From Chanos chanos (Eukaryota > Chordata > Actinopteri > Gonorynchiformes > Chanidae), in assembly GCF_902362185.1 (NCBI RefSeq), contig NC_044504.1:25365841-25429840 (forward strand): 64,000 bases of DNA, in the 5' to 3' direction. A program made the position numbers and the translations under genes. The notes under the pieces were generated by a model that saw only the letters and a program-made list of their open reading frames with translations, was not told the origin of the DNA and made no database searches. Each line of letters opens with the position of its first letter. Position 1 is the stretch's first letter. This document shows positions 1 to 12,200 of this stretch, piece by piece.

Positions 1-874
1 AGAAATATAGTATTTTGTATCCATGAAGACCTACATCATTATACCCGCTGCCACTAGAGGGCGCTGCTTTTCATGGCTCACCTCAATATTTTTTCCTGGT
101 GAGTATGGATTGTGTAAACACTATGAAAGTTTTGGTTGAACACTGGGAAGTTTGGTTTTGTGTGGTTTGGTTAATGTTGCTTAAGTTTCAGTGTAAGTTT
201 ATTTCTTATTCAATCATAAAATATTGAAAATGTTTAAAACATTTTTTTTTCAATTATGTATAAAGTTGATTATTAATGGATAAAATGGATTTTTCTATTT
301 CTATATATTATGTAATATGGTTCACACAGACTGGCACAAAAATATGTTTGTTTTATTTGTCACTGACCATTAAAATATATACACACTCAGTTGAGTGCAT
401 CAGACTGCTGTGCAGTTCTGTGAGGACCTTTCTCTTTTGACTGAAGATTTACTTACACGTCGCTCCACACCATTTATGGGAGAAACATATTATTGTGAAA
501 CAAATTCTCGTTGAAAACAGTCGTACATTTAGGATCAAACACTGAACTGCAGAACCCACCAGACCACTGATAAGCATGAGTAAATAAGGTCATGTGAAAG
601 ATATACGTAATGAACTATTTAAATTTGAAACAGCCAGACTACCTCCTTGTCATCTTCTAAATTTCTCTCAGTAGTTTAGTGTGTGTGTGTGTGCCTTATG
701 TGTGTGTGTCTTATGTGTCAATGTGGATATGCATGCATTTATGTGTGTGTCAATGAGTGTGAATGCTGATGTGCTGATGTAGTATCAGTATATTAGCAAG
801 AAGTTTCTCTCTATACATTTTGTGCATACTTGTGTTTGAGTTAGTAGTACAGTGATATGTAAAGCAATACTACA
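1..874. other. Non-coding spacer left of the SINE
   Basis: AT-rich sequence with a short imperfect GT-rich stretch near 679-760. I see no convincing open frame, exon or RNA gene here. Confidence 0.5.
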
Positions 875-1096
875 TGGGGCCGCCCATGGCCTAAGGGGTA
901 GAGAAGCAGGCTTGTGGCCAAAAGGTTGCCAGGACTGGCAGGAGAACACCCATGGCTGATGTGCCTTTGTACCCCTGGGTGCAGATATGACATCTACTGC
1001 TCCTGCACTTAGTGGTTGTGTGTGCTCACTACTGGTGTGTAAGGAAGAGTTAAATGCAGAGGTCAAACTCACTGCTCACAGTGTGTGTGTGTGTGA
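875..1096 (+). mobile_element. tRNA-derived SINE
   Basis: The unit starts with a tRNA-like head (GGCCGCCCATGGCCTAAGG..., an A-box-like stretch). A degenerate B-box-like segment (GGTTGCCAGGACTGG) follows about 35 bp later. The tail contains the GTTAAATGCAGAGG motif common to several fish SINE families and runs into a short GT repeat. This order (pol III head, unrelated body, LINE-like tail, simple repeat) is that of a tRNA-SINE in plus orientation. The B box has drifted, so the copy is not young. The exact family name is not certain from memory. Confidence 0.75.
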
Positions 1097-1429
1097 GAGA
1101 GATCATGGAGATTTAATCTTTACATAACTACCAGTACCCTCTGGTGGTTATGTAGTATTGCAGGGGTCATCCACTGATATGGATTAATTCTGCTGATCAG
1201 ATGTCTTAGGGCTAAACTGCTACATTAATACATCCTCATCTTTGGTTCTTCATTGTCATTTTATTCTCACAGCTATTGTTATTTTGATAGCCATGATTAA
1301 GCAGAGATAACAGAAAACACAACTACATGAATAATATTCCTTTTTATTTAATTTCTTAAAAAAGAAAAGGTATGTGAGATTGCAATAATATTATCAGAAG
1401 AGTGAGAATAATTCCCAAAGCTCCCCTGT

Positions 1430-1482
1430 TCTCTCTCTCTCTCTCTCGTTCTCTCTCTCTCGTTCTCTCTCTCTCGTTCTCA
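1430..1482. repeat. (CT)n microsatellite, interrupted by CGTT
   Basis: Blocks of CT dinucleotides are separated by regularly spaced CGTT interruptions. A second, longer CT tract lies at about 2068-2112. Confidence 0.9.
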
Positions 1483-2064
1483 AGCACAGTCACAATGATC
1501 GACACATTGAAGGAGTATTTCAGTGAGATCAAAACAGAGAAAAAGCTTTGCAAACAATGAAACTCAACGAAAAGCCAACTTTTAAAAATAGTCATGTCTT
1601 AGCTAAACCCCGGCAAGGCGTTTATAGTTTCAAATGGTTGTGGGGAATGCCAAGAGCTTTCTGTCTACAAAAGCAGAAAGAAAACTCTTGTCTCAAAATA
1701 GCTCTTGTACATCTGCACCAGACAGCCACTTAACATGCTATTTTCATACGGTCCCCAGCACTTGTCCCATACACTCTCAAGTCCCCCAGTGCTCTTTATG
1801 CTGTTTACCTGCTCATCTGGTCCCGCTGCAGAACACTTATCACCTTCAACTGATGTAGCTCAGTCATACGGTCTTCAGTGCCTAATGTTTATTTTCCAGT
1901 GCGAAGGTCAGTGGTCTAAATAGTATCTAGCTTAAAGTGATGCTAAAAAAAATGAGAGAATGACAAAATGAATTTTCCCTCAGTTGCTCTTGAAAAATCA
2001 AACTCCCTCAATTTCTCAAAACTTCATCTTGAGTCCCAGGCTCTGTCTCTTCCTTTTCTCTTAT

Positions 2065-2104
<40 letters not shown>

Positions 2105-2146
2105 CTCTCTCTGTGTGTTCCAAATCCCTCTCTCTATCTGTCTCCA

Positions 2147-2968
2147 TCAGTTTGTATCCGTGGAGATCTGTAGTAGTGGAGTGGTGATGATCTCACTGGA
2201 TTGTTGAGCGCTGGTAACCCTTAGCAAGCAGCTCAGGACCATGTCTTTCGCCCTGCTTGTCTCAAGGTTCTGCTCTCGACTCAGTTGTAGCGTGATCTGG
2301 TCCAAACTGGTTTGGAGCAGCTCAGAGGCCATAACGGGTCGGGGATCTGCTGGCCCTTCGGTCAAGTACTGTTTATACAACTCCAGAAGCTTCTGTTCCA
2401 GGTAACTGTTCAACTGGGAATTAGACAGCGGCCTCCCAAGTTGGAGTAAAGACTGGCGCTCCCGTCCACTTCCCTCCCTCCAACGCCGAGACCCTCCCTC
2501 ACCACCCCCACCAGCTGCAGGAGGAGGGGGCAGGGAAGGTGGAGGCACATCTCTGGACATTAAGAAAGGTCCGGGCTGGAGGTCCTGACTATGGTAGCAT
2601 GGCAGGTCTCCTGTGTTTGGGCTGAGGGGAAGAACCTGTCCTCCAGCGATGTGTAAATCACTGTAGTGCTGACAGATGCTGTGGCAGCTGGACGGAACCA
2701 AGAAGGCTTCTGGGCCCCCTGACCCAGCCCGACCCGGGATCTCCACGCTGTGGGAGAAACTGCGGGGGTCTCCCTGTCGGGGCTGGGAGATCTCAGAGGG
2801 GCTGGAGGGAGAAGAAGGCGAGTGAGAGAGAAGAGGGGTTTGGGTAGAGGAGTAGTTGGGTAAGGGTGAAGTTTTGGGGGCTATATCTGAATAGAGTGTT
2901 GGAGGAGGATCCATATGATCAGAGTCTTGACACAAGATTAAGCTCCAAAGTCTGCTTTCACAGAGCAT
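2147..2968 (-). CDS. tasl: TLR adaptor interacting with SLC15A4 on the lysosome (TASL, formerly CXorf21)
   Basis: This is a single coding exon of 273 residues. In mammals TASL docks on the lysosomal transporter SLC15A4 and recruits and activates IRF5 downstream of TLR7/8/9. The identifying features are the block FLVPSSCHSICQHYSDLHIA (about residues 89-108), the helix around LNSYLEQKLLELYKQYL (about 186-202), and the C-terminal pLxIS motif PLLQIS (264-269), whose Ser269 is the expected phosphorylation and IRF5-docking serine. The N-terminus starts MLCES, resembling the short SLC15A4-binding N-terminus of the mammalian protein. The start is supported by a splice acceptor only two bases upstream of the ATG. 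A matching donor (GAAG|GTGAGT on the minus strand) ends a non-coding exon at 3374. The middle (about 35-175) is Pro/Ser/Gly-rich and poorly conserved. A possible polyA signal lies near 1343-1348. Length is close to human. Confidence 0.9.
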   Translation of the reverse strand: MLCESRLWSLILCQDSDHMDPPPTLYSDIAPKTSPLPNYSSTQTPLLSHSPSSPSSPSEISQPRQGDPRSFSHSVEIPGRAGSGGPEAFLVPSSCHSICQHYSDLHIAGGQVLPLSPNTGDLPCYHSQDLQPGPFLMSRDVPPPSLPPPPAAGGGGEGGSRRWREGSGRERQSLLQLGRPLSNSQLNSYLEQKLLELYKQYLTEGPADPRPVMASELLQTSLDQITLQLSREQNLETSRAKDMVLSCLLRVTSAQQSSEIITTPLLQISTDTN

Positions 2969-2986
2969 GTCTGATGGGGAGATGTA

Positions 2987-2989
<3 letters not shown>

Positions 2990-3017
<28 letters not shown>
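2990..3017. repeat. (CA)n microsatellite
   Basis: Perfect CA dinucleotide run in the intron just upstream of the tasl coding exon. Confidence 0.95.
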
Positions 3018-3018
<1 letters not shown>

Positions 3019-3544
3019 TCACATACACACACACAAGCATGCACAAACAGGGACAAGAACAATGACATAAGATTATACAATCGATTATATTAAAATGTAT
3101 CAGAATTTCATTCAAATCAAATAAGTCTTGTGACATTGCTCTTATCAAGACTGTATACTCAGTGTTCAAAACATCCACTTAATGATCATGCTCAAAATTT
3201 ACAGTTTTAATACAAATTAATAAAACAGCATGTTACACATTTGTAAGAGAAAAAAAAAAAATTACAAAACGAAGACACTTTTACAATTACACTACAATGT
3301 TGATGCATTCTCGGGGAATATCAAGGTTATTATAAAAGTGTTGAAAAGATTTTAATCCAAACCTCCAACTCACCTTCAACTATAATAAGGAGCTCCGTGG
3401 TCCAGCTGTTGTAGTCTGATCAGAGCAGGTCAGAACCTTCTGTGTGCACATGTGTGTGTTTCTGGACTCAGTTTTGTTGTGTCACATCAGTTGAGTGCGT
3501 GCGAGACTGGGAGTCCTAACCGTACTCCTCCACAGATTTATTCT

Positions 3545-4910
3545 ACAAAAATGGAGGAAGTGAGAGAATGAACTTTAACAGGAGGGTGTATATGAAAACA
3601 AACCTAAGTCTTTATGACGATTTTCATTATCAGCCTCATTAAAAAAGCACTGTCTCATGCAGGGTCATGTGAGCAAAAGACTGAAGTACATAATTACTGA
3701 ACATTTTACCATAAAATTTTACTTTTCTTTACTTTTACTGCTTAAAATAACATAACTTAATGGCATAGACAATCTTATTCAAGACCTGCTCAACAAATTT
3801 CAGGACTTCCAAGTCTTTGTAAAGACAATTTACTTTCTGTAAAGACATAATGAATATTATTACACGAAGTGACTAAAATATATGTCTTTGTGTCTTTGTT
3901 AACCTATTAACTGTTTAACTTATAAACTTGACTTCCTATAAATCACACAAGACAGGAGTGTTTTACAGTTGTGTAAAATCACACTTGGTCTCAGTCATTA
4001 TTCTGCTAAAACTGTGTTTTTAAGGATTTGTATGGTTCTTTCATTCAAACTTAAAAGACTGATGATTAAAGGAAAGATTTTGTAAAGAGTTTCTCATTTC
4101 TCTCTTTTCTTTTTTCTGTCCCTGTATCAGGTGTTTGAAATGAGGAAGATGCAAGTTTCAGTTTAACAAAGGCTGTAACTGACAAACTAAGTTCACCACA
4201 TGCATCTCTGATATCACCCAGCTGTCTCCTCAGTCATCAGCTGCAACAGCCACGGCACCTAAACTGTTCCTTTTTTACAGAACAAAATTCACATCTTTTA
4301 TAACGTGTGAGTGGATTTCAATTCAATGTTGTGCAAGAAAGAAAGACAGAAAGAAAGAAGGAAAAAAAAAAAAAAGAAAAGTAGTCTATGGATCAAAAAT
4401 TAAGAAAAAAAACCGTTCACAGTTTTCATTTGCTGCAGGGAAAGTCCATCTTTCATGTAATTCTCTAATGTGGTTTATTTTTTCATTCAGCACAGATGCA
4501 TCTCCACGGATGTGGGGGCATTGAAAACAAAATCTACCGTGTTAGCATATTGTTATGCAAGCGAATTTTACCGATTCACTATGCAATATTATAAATAAAT
4601 TAATTAATCTAGCTATCTCTTTGAAATGACCCGGCAACACAACGTGACTTGAAATAAGATGCATTAACAAAACACACAACGTAAACCGTTTTCTTTTTTT
4701 AAGAGCGGAGGGGTGTTTTGTTTTCTTTTAAGAAGAACAGCTGTGTTGTGACCATGCTAATTTAAGGCAAGGGTTTAAGATCCAATAGCAGGACACATGA
4801 TAGAGTTGCTAGAATGTGAAGCATAGTGTTACGTAATGATATGTAACCAGCCCTGTACACACAAACTTCTTAGTAACACAGGCACACCCCGTTACGGTGC
4901 AACATTTTGT
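3545..4910. other. Spacer between tasl and the CT-linked repeat
   Basis: AT-rich with an A/GA-rich run near 4338-4380. No exon-like open frame or RNA gene was recognised. Confidence 0.5.
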
Positions 4911-5024
4911 TATGATGCTGAAACAGTCATGGCCCTTTTCAGTGAGCAGTTTCTATACTTTGAAATATTCCCTCTTTCAATTTTTAACAATTTTAAAAGA
5001 TACTTCTGTGAAAATACTTCCCTT

Positions 5025-5095
<71 letters not shown>
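4911..5095 (+). repeat. CT-linked dispersed repeat, copy 1
   Basis: A unique-looking block of about 110 bp starts TATGATGCTGAAACAGTCATG and contains AAAAGATACTTCTGTG. It runs directly into a long (CT)n tract (about 5027-5095). The same block, also ending in a CT tract, occurs in opposite orientation at 15530-15675. The shared unit is therefore the block plus the dinucleotide tract, as in a small element that carries a microsatellite at its end. No terminal repeats or target-site duplication were identified, so the class is open. Confidence 0.6.
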
Positions 5096-5100
<5 letters not shown>

Positions 5101-5349
5101 CCTCTCCTCTTCTCTCTCTTTTCCTCTCTCCCTCTGTCTAGAAGAATCAAACAATACAACCTCATGTCCCCAGGAACACAATAACCTGACATAGCATCAG
5201 CTCAGGTGTCCCTGGCTCACCTGGTGAACATGAGCACTGCAGCCCAGAAGAAGTGGTCAGTGCATATGTCTACTTATCCAAAGTTACCATAGAGACTGTT
5301 GGTGAAAAGAGAAGGCTGTCTGAGACAAAACCAAACACACATGTACACG

Positions 5350-5381
5350 CACACACACACGCGCGCGCACACACACACGCT
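5350..5381. repeat. (CA/CG)n simple repeat
   Basis: Alternating CA and CG dinucleotides, a purine-pyrimidine alternating tract. Confidence 0.8.
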
Positions 5382-6023
5382 CAGTGCATCTCACTTTTCT
5401 TCTCACCTCTTAGGTCCAGTAAACCTATTTGAATAAAACAAACAAGAGATGTGGCATGCTATTCTCATGGGAACATTTGTAGGTCTCCTGTTGGGATGTT
5501 TTCCCCTCAAATATATTGCTGTTATTGTTAAAACAAAAGGTGAAAAAATATTTCTATGGTTATGGTTTGGGTTTGCTTACAGTCCTTTAGTCACTGTAAA
5601 ACAGAAGTTATAGATAAGATCCCACAAAGATAAAAATAGAAATGTGTGTGTGTTTTGATGCATTTTGCAGAGTTCATTGACTGTGTCGCACAATGACTGA
5701 AGGTGCTAATCAATTATTGATATGGCTCCGTGTAGAGTTACTGGCTTTTCGTTACCATGGTACCGTCCACAGAAAGCTAAAGACATGGCTACGGATGGTA
5801 AGAGGGTTTCAAACTCCTCTCAAGAGACTGGACACTTTGTTTGTTTGTTTGTTTTTTAAGAGAAATGGGCAAAAGTCGACATGTTACCACAGTTACTCAT
5901 AGGCTCCCATGTGGCCTCCTCAACGATAGACTTTCTAGAGGTGAATGTATCCATCGGGTGTGTCATTCAGCTTAACTTAATATGTAGTATTATATGGCCA
6001 AAAGTCTTGCTGGGTCTGGAGTG

Positions 6024-7681
6024 ATGTTCAGAAAGATAAACGCCGTATTTCGCCCGAATCATGGGCAGCAGCGATCACGCTCGCGTGATGATTATCATAA
6101 CGCGTCCACCGTGAGGCTGGTGCGCAGCACATCGATGTTGGTTGTAGGGGAGAGTCGTGTCACTCAGCGGGACTCCACACTCAAACGTAGCGTAAGTGCC
6201 GTGAGCCTTGAAACCAGCACAGCACTGTTTTACTACCAGAGCCGTGAGGACCGGGTCTGGCTCTATTCTCAGAATCAGAGCTGTTTGGAGTACCTTCAAG
6301 ACTTGGTTGCGCTCCGCCGGCAGTATACCAGGAGCATGACTGATCTGAAGAATCGGGAACGTAAGGAAAGCGTGACCGGAAAGAAAAAACCTGCGCCAAA
6401 GCCACCGCAACACAAAGTCTCACAGGTAGACTGCTCTAACTAAAAGTAATTATGCGAACTGAGTGTCTTTACTGAAAAAAGCACACGTTCAAATATTAGT
6501 ACATGTTAAATTTGCGACAACACGAATTTAAGTAAGTAGCATGTACTTACAAGTCAAGACAACAAGCTTTCATACAGTTTTGAAGTAAAAGCAAATTTTA
6601 TATCTGATAGTGTAGACCTAAAACACAGGAGAGATTTCATTTCAGCACCTGAAGAAACTGTGTGTTATATTTAGTAGTTTCAGAAACTGTAAGTGTGGTC
6701 CAGCTGGAGACCACGTAGTCTTGGGGGCCTTAGGCTTGTTGTAGATTTAATAGGTGGTCTAGTCGTAGTAATGTAGTGGAAGGTGTAGGGATAGTGTAGT
6801 TGGAAACCCAGTCTTGTGCTAGTTGTTCATATAGAGGCAGTTTTGTAGTAGCTGTTTAGAGACTTTAATAAACAGTAGTGAATAGTGATGGTAGAGGTTG
6901 TAGAGGGCACAGTCATACTAATAAATTTACCACTCATGAAACCACTTGTAAAATTCAAAAGTCATGGTCTTGGCAGTTGTCATGAAGTTAGAGGCAGTCG
7001 TTATACATTGAGAGGAAACTATTAGTCTGAATAAGTAAACTGATATTCCTTCTGAGTCATGAACTGGGGCTGTAATCTTTCCTTATCATCTTTTCAGCCA
7101 CACAACATGATCCTCTCTAATTTTCTCCTTCTGAAAGACCAGTAGACCAGAGCCCTCGGCACCTCCTGCGCCTAGTGAAGAAGACACACTGCAGTTCTTT
7201 GATGCTGTGATTGCAAGCTGTGACCCAGAGCCAACAAGAAAACCGTTCATTGACGACGGACATGCTGACGTGGACTTCATTGGTGAGTCAACCATTTCCC
7301 AAGTTAGGGCTGCAGACATGGAACAAGTCAACAGACTTTATGAAAGAAAAAAACAGGCATTTTTTTTTAGAAGAGATAACTGAAAGTCTGCCTCATTTCC
7401 TCTCTTGTCTCTCTCTCTCTCTCTCTCCAGTTGCCACTAGTACTTGTGAACATGACCTGCACTCGAACTGGGTTTTGCGGAATCCCAGACGCATCCCGTC
7501 AGACGAGCATCCGCTCAGTCATTCAGCTGTCAACGGGGACATGGTGTTCCGACACAGGGGAGACAACGCGAGTACCGGAAGCAGAAGATGGCTCCAGAGG
7601 AACCCCATACACCTCCCCAAAGTGGTAGAGAGTGCATTTCACACTCTGCGCCTCAAACCTAGATTCCGCAAGAAAGACTAG
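6024..7681 (+). CDS. c13orf42: C13orf42-like protein of unknown function, three exons
   Basis: The exons are 6024-6425, 7138-7282 and 7431-7681, joining in phases 0 and 1, for a protein of 265 residues. All introns are GT-AG, and the acceptor of exon 3 follows a long CT tract. The human C13orf42 counterpart is recognised from three blocks: MFRKINAVF with VRLVRSTSMLVVGE at the N-terminus, the WLYSQNQSCLEYLQDLVALR segment in exon 1, and HDLHSNWVLRNPRR plus RNPIHLPKVVESAF in exon 3. The ATG at 6024 is preferred over the in-frame one at 5994 because the human protein begins at the MF(K/R)KI position. No enzymatic domain, signal peptide or membrane segment is visible; the protein is basic and Ser-rich. 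The fish frame stops right after RKKD, where I recall the human protein continuing, so a further exon or a shorter C-terminus is possible. Its function is unknown. It is divergent from tasl and convergent with rnaseh2b. Confidence 0.88.
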
Positions 7682-8409
7682 AGGAACAGTCTACATCTAC
7701 CAAAAGGTGGAAATTAGACCGTATCTCGCCCAACGTTGCATTGTCAACACGGTCCTTTTCACCTCAGTGTGCAGGCATAAGTACCATCTGCTTTCTTTCA
7801 GACAGAAAAGAAACACACTGCTCTTTTTCAGAAGCAACAGGTCTGAAGGTCTGGGTGATGTGATGGTACACAAACTAGATGAGCTGAGAACTGTGGTATG
7901 GATTTTTTTTTCTTTTTTTGGTCTTTGTAGCAGATTCTGCAGCTAACAGTCCACAGAAATTCACACAAGTTTAATTATTTGACTGACCCATCAGGCTGTG
8001 AAACGTGTCATATAAACTCCTTTGAGAGCTTTCAGCAAGACTGAACTGAGGGCACTTGCAGATTTTGACAACAACGACTAAAGGTTTAGGAAAAGGTTGT
8101 GGCTGCCACTGAGTGAAAGTAAGACTGTCACTATGTGGTTTTTACACTGAAATTCTTGAGGAAAAACACAGGACGGTGTCATCAGCCATATGTTTGCGCT
8201 CAGACTGCGGTTTAAGGGAACAGAACACAGTAGTTTCACATTCTAAGGAAAGAGAAGCAGGATGTTTGAGTGCTAACACTAAAAACTGCAAAACCCCTGT
8301 GGACAGAAACCCAAACAAGGCCACAGATGTTATGATCAAAATATTTACACAGCATGAGTAAATGATCTGACAAGAAAGATTTTACAGGTTAAATATGGAC
8401 GATTTGCCG

Positions 8410-8415
8410 AATAAA
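8410..8415 (+). terminator. Polyadenylation signal AATAAA, c13orf42
   Basis: First canonical AATAAA found downstream of the c13orf42 stop, about 730 bp after it. The assignment is by position only. Confidence 0.5.
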
Positions 8416-9137
8416 AGCTTTTTTTTCCAGGGGAAGAGTAGACATCCTTACTAAAAAGTTTTTACAGTAAATATAACTTCGAAAAAGAAATTAAGCTGCA
8501 GTAACCAACACAGTGATGGATCGTGGCTAATAATCAGCGTTGACAGGACTGTTAACTTGGCTGATTATTAGGGTATGATATCCAAATGACCTATTTAGGT
8601 TTACAGAAGCAGTAAGAGGCAGCTACTGAGTAAATTGAAACTGCTCTTATTTACAATACACTCAGGTAAACATGTATTACCTAAAAACAAATAACAGACA
8701 AAAAATAGGCAGGTTCTCAAATTACATGGATATACATTAAATATATCACTAATCACTATAGAGGTAAACTTTTATTGTAATTTTTAAATGTTCCAATCCA
8801 TATTCCAGTACATAGAGGCAGTAGGAGAGCAGTTGGGCTGGTGTGACTGAAGGGCTGATGGCTTTGATGTCACACTCAATAAGGGCTAAATGATATCCAA
8901 ACACTGCCTTGGCATGGAAGCATGTGTCATGTGATCCAGAAACCAGCCAAAGCAGAGCAATATTAAATCAAACCAACACTCATAACAATCTTCGCAAGCT
9001 ACAGAACAACATTAAAATGACAGAAAGTCAGACTTAACCCAGGCTCTAAATACCCTACATCTACATTATAAAATAAATACATATCAAACCATCAGCAATA
9101 ACCAATCCACACCATATGGAAGTATTTTTTTTATCCT

Positions 9138-9143
9138 TTTATT
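9138..9143 (-). terminator. Polyadenylation signal, rnaseh2b
   Basis: AATAAA on the minus strand, about 93 bp after the rnaseh2b stop codon, consistent with a short 3' UTR. Confidence 0.65.
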
Positions 9144-9235
9144 AACAAAGGTCATGACATACAAACATAAATTCAATCAAGGACCAATACACACACACAG
9201 GACTGTTAATCTATCTCTGACACTCACACATACTC

Positions 9236-12200
9236 TCAATTGTTCTCCTGCTTGACTTTTGGGCTGAAGAAAGCTGACATGGTTTTCATGCCTGTTTTGT
9301 CCACTTTGGCCAGTGTCTTTTGGGCTGCTGTCATCTTCTTAGGAGGCTGAGACAGACAAAAACACTTAAATGTTATACACCACACAAACATTGTACCATC
9401 CTTGCAAAAGTGACACTCAGATAATGTGTCTAAGTATGTCAGGTATTTCCAGTCGAATCGTTTGAATGGTACTTGGAGGAAGAGAACACTAGTCAGTGAA
9501 GGTATGTAATGTTTATGAGGGTTATATGATGTTGAATGTGCTGTGGTGTATACTGTACAGGATAGATCAGTCTTGTGATGTGAATATAAACAATGAATAA
9601 AGGTTCACTTCATAATGCATTCAAAAGCAATAGAAATGCTCTTCAGAGTCTAGGAGGTGTGTGGGAGGTGAAAGACAGAATCATAGCGATGCAGGGCACT
9701 AATCTGTTGAAAAGTAACAAGAAGGTCTATTAGCAGAGAGCCTGATGTGACCAACCTGAGTTACAGTAAATATTTCACACCCATCCATCCACCCATCTAC
9801 CCAACTAACAATTCATCCATCCATCAAGCCAAACTTCTACCCACTTAAGCATCCAACCATCCATCCCTCCCTTATATCCCCACCCTTAAAACAAGGCCAG
9901 CTGATCCAGTTTAATCAGCAGCTACATGCGGCGACAGTAAATTCTGAAATAGATCCAGCCTGTGTTAACATTTAAGAGAACATTTCCCTTCTGTCGTTTT
10001 ACTCCCCTCTTTCCCCCCCCCCCCCCCCCACTCTATTCTTCTCACTCACTTTTCGGGCAAAGTCAGCGCTGTTGAACTTGGTATAGTCCTCCCCTGCTTC
10101 CACGGGTTTATCCGACAGTTTCCGCTTCTGTCGACACGAGAGCGCAGGCACGACAATCGTCACCACAGACACAAGGCCAGTGATAGACTATGCCAACATG
10201 ACTACATCACCTTTACAACACCCAAACTACACCCCACCACCCTGGAAACACTGACCAAGCACCCACGAACACTGAGAAATTCTTTCAGTTAAGTAAGAAT
10301 GCCAGTAATAATATATAGTCAAGATAGAGAGGCAATACAGAAAGTACAGTTTTTCCTCAAATGCTTTGACTTGTTATAGATCAGGGGTTTTCAACGTTTT
10401 TCAACGTTTGAACTTGCATTGTAGTAAATTTGTGAAAACTACATATCTGCGTATTCTTTACTGCATACTAATACCTACTGCACTTTTTAAGGGTTAGAAA
10501 TAAAAAAAAAATTTGGTTGGCTAGTCATACCAAAGCTCATAAATGTAGCTAAAACCTAAGGATCTCTCCAAAGACTGTTATACAAGTCAAAGCGTTTGTA
10601 AACCACTACTAATTACTCATTAATGAGTAATTAGTAGAAATTTATGAAGACAGTCGCAGATATGTGTATAATGCAGGCAGGTTACCTTGGAGGGCGGCTC
10701 TGCTTTGTTAGGGCTGGACATTTCAGGTAACCTTTAAACACAAAAATAAATAAATAAATAAAGAGCATTATCAGCTGTGTTGTTGAGGTTTCTGATTATT
10801 TTCAGTATATACTTTTGGAAGTAATACCTAATACTTTTGGAAGTGTTATTTTTGATTTCACATATTTGTGTCATTTTGTTTGCATGAGTTACATATACAC
10901 ACATACAATAATATGTCTTTGCGTACTGTTTGAGTGTACTGTGAACAATGCAGAGGATTTGTGGGTGTATGTGTACATACTGCAGGTGCTTATGTAGGTC
11001 TTTACTCAGGTCTTCACTGATATACTCTGATATGAGGCCATGGGCATAGCACAAGTAATCCACTGTCAAAGACAGGAAAAGAAACAGTTATGTAAGATGT
11101 GTAAAAGCTAATCGCTCAGACAGGTCTCGGAACAAGCGTAAAAAAAAAGGACAAAGCTGAGAGGCGAGAGGTCAGCTGTCTGCTGTCATGAACAAATGAA
11201 GTGTAAAGACTTGTCAGCTGAAGGTTATCACAGGTTCTCCTGATCCATAACAAAGCACTCAAGGTGAAAGTGACTACACTCAGCAATGTGCAGTGTTATG
11301 GTAAACCCAAAGGTAGAGTGAGGTAGAGCTCTCTCTCTCCCTCTCTCACCCTCAGTGACGTGGTTTTCCTCCTTCACTCTGATAAAAGTGCTAGACTTCA
11401 CTCCTCCTCCCACTGAGATGTCACTCTTTTTCAGCATACGCACAATCCTCTCAACCTGTTAAGAGACAGATTTACACATCTTACACAGGCCATGTATTAT
11501 CACAATAATAATAAGTGGTGATTATGAATTATGCTGAAGCTATGCACTCTGGCCTACAGTTACAGGACTACATTCTTTTATTTAGGCCAGTCAAAGGTAA
11601 TGAGGCTTCACAATTTCATACCAGGTGTTCATGTCTATATGAGCACTACCATCTATATGCTGATTTTTTGGGGGGGGTTTGCATATCAACAACATCAGAT
11701 CTTGCCATTATACTAACAGTGAACCTTTTAGCTGGGGACCTTATACAGGGCAACTTCTTTGTGACAGATTTCACTCATGTAAAGCAATCATACAATCAAA
11801 GCACAGCAGCAGAAATAAGCGAAGGAATCAAACTCAAAATCCTCCAGTTACACAACCACTTTACCTTCAGAGTAAACCGGTACCACCCACATATCACTGC
11901 TGTCATGTACTTTTATATACGTGTATATTGGTGAGTCATCAGCAAATGATTACAATACAGTTAATAAGGTGACAGTGGGTGTTTATGATGAATGACATTA
12001 TAGTAAATAAGTTTTACCTTTTTCTGAAGCCACTCCATGGTCTTCTCCTGACTGTACCTGTGGAACTTCATACTGCCAACCTCTGGGGAGGAGAAGTTTT
12101 GTCACCCAAATACCACAATTCCATACGGACCTCCTCCAACAGGAGGGGCATAACTAAATAATTTAACAAATTCTTGGGGTGGAGGCATGGCCTAGAATAA

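Noticed and set aside
4836-5192. Ser-Leu and Arg-Glu repeat frames on both strands
   Set aside because: Direct translations of the CT/GA microsatellite.
6075-6413. 112-codon frame antisense to c13orf42 exon 1
   Set aside because: Shadow of a strongly supported coding exon on the other strand.
9779-9872. CRISPR-like or regulatory tandem array
   Set aside because: Simple degenerate tetranucleotide repeat in a vertebrate intron.
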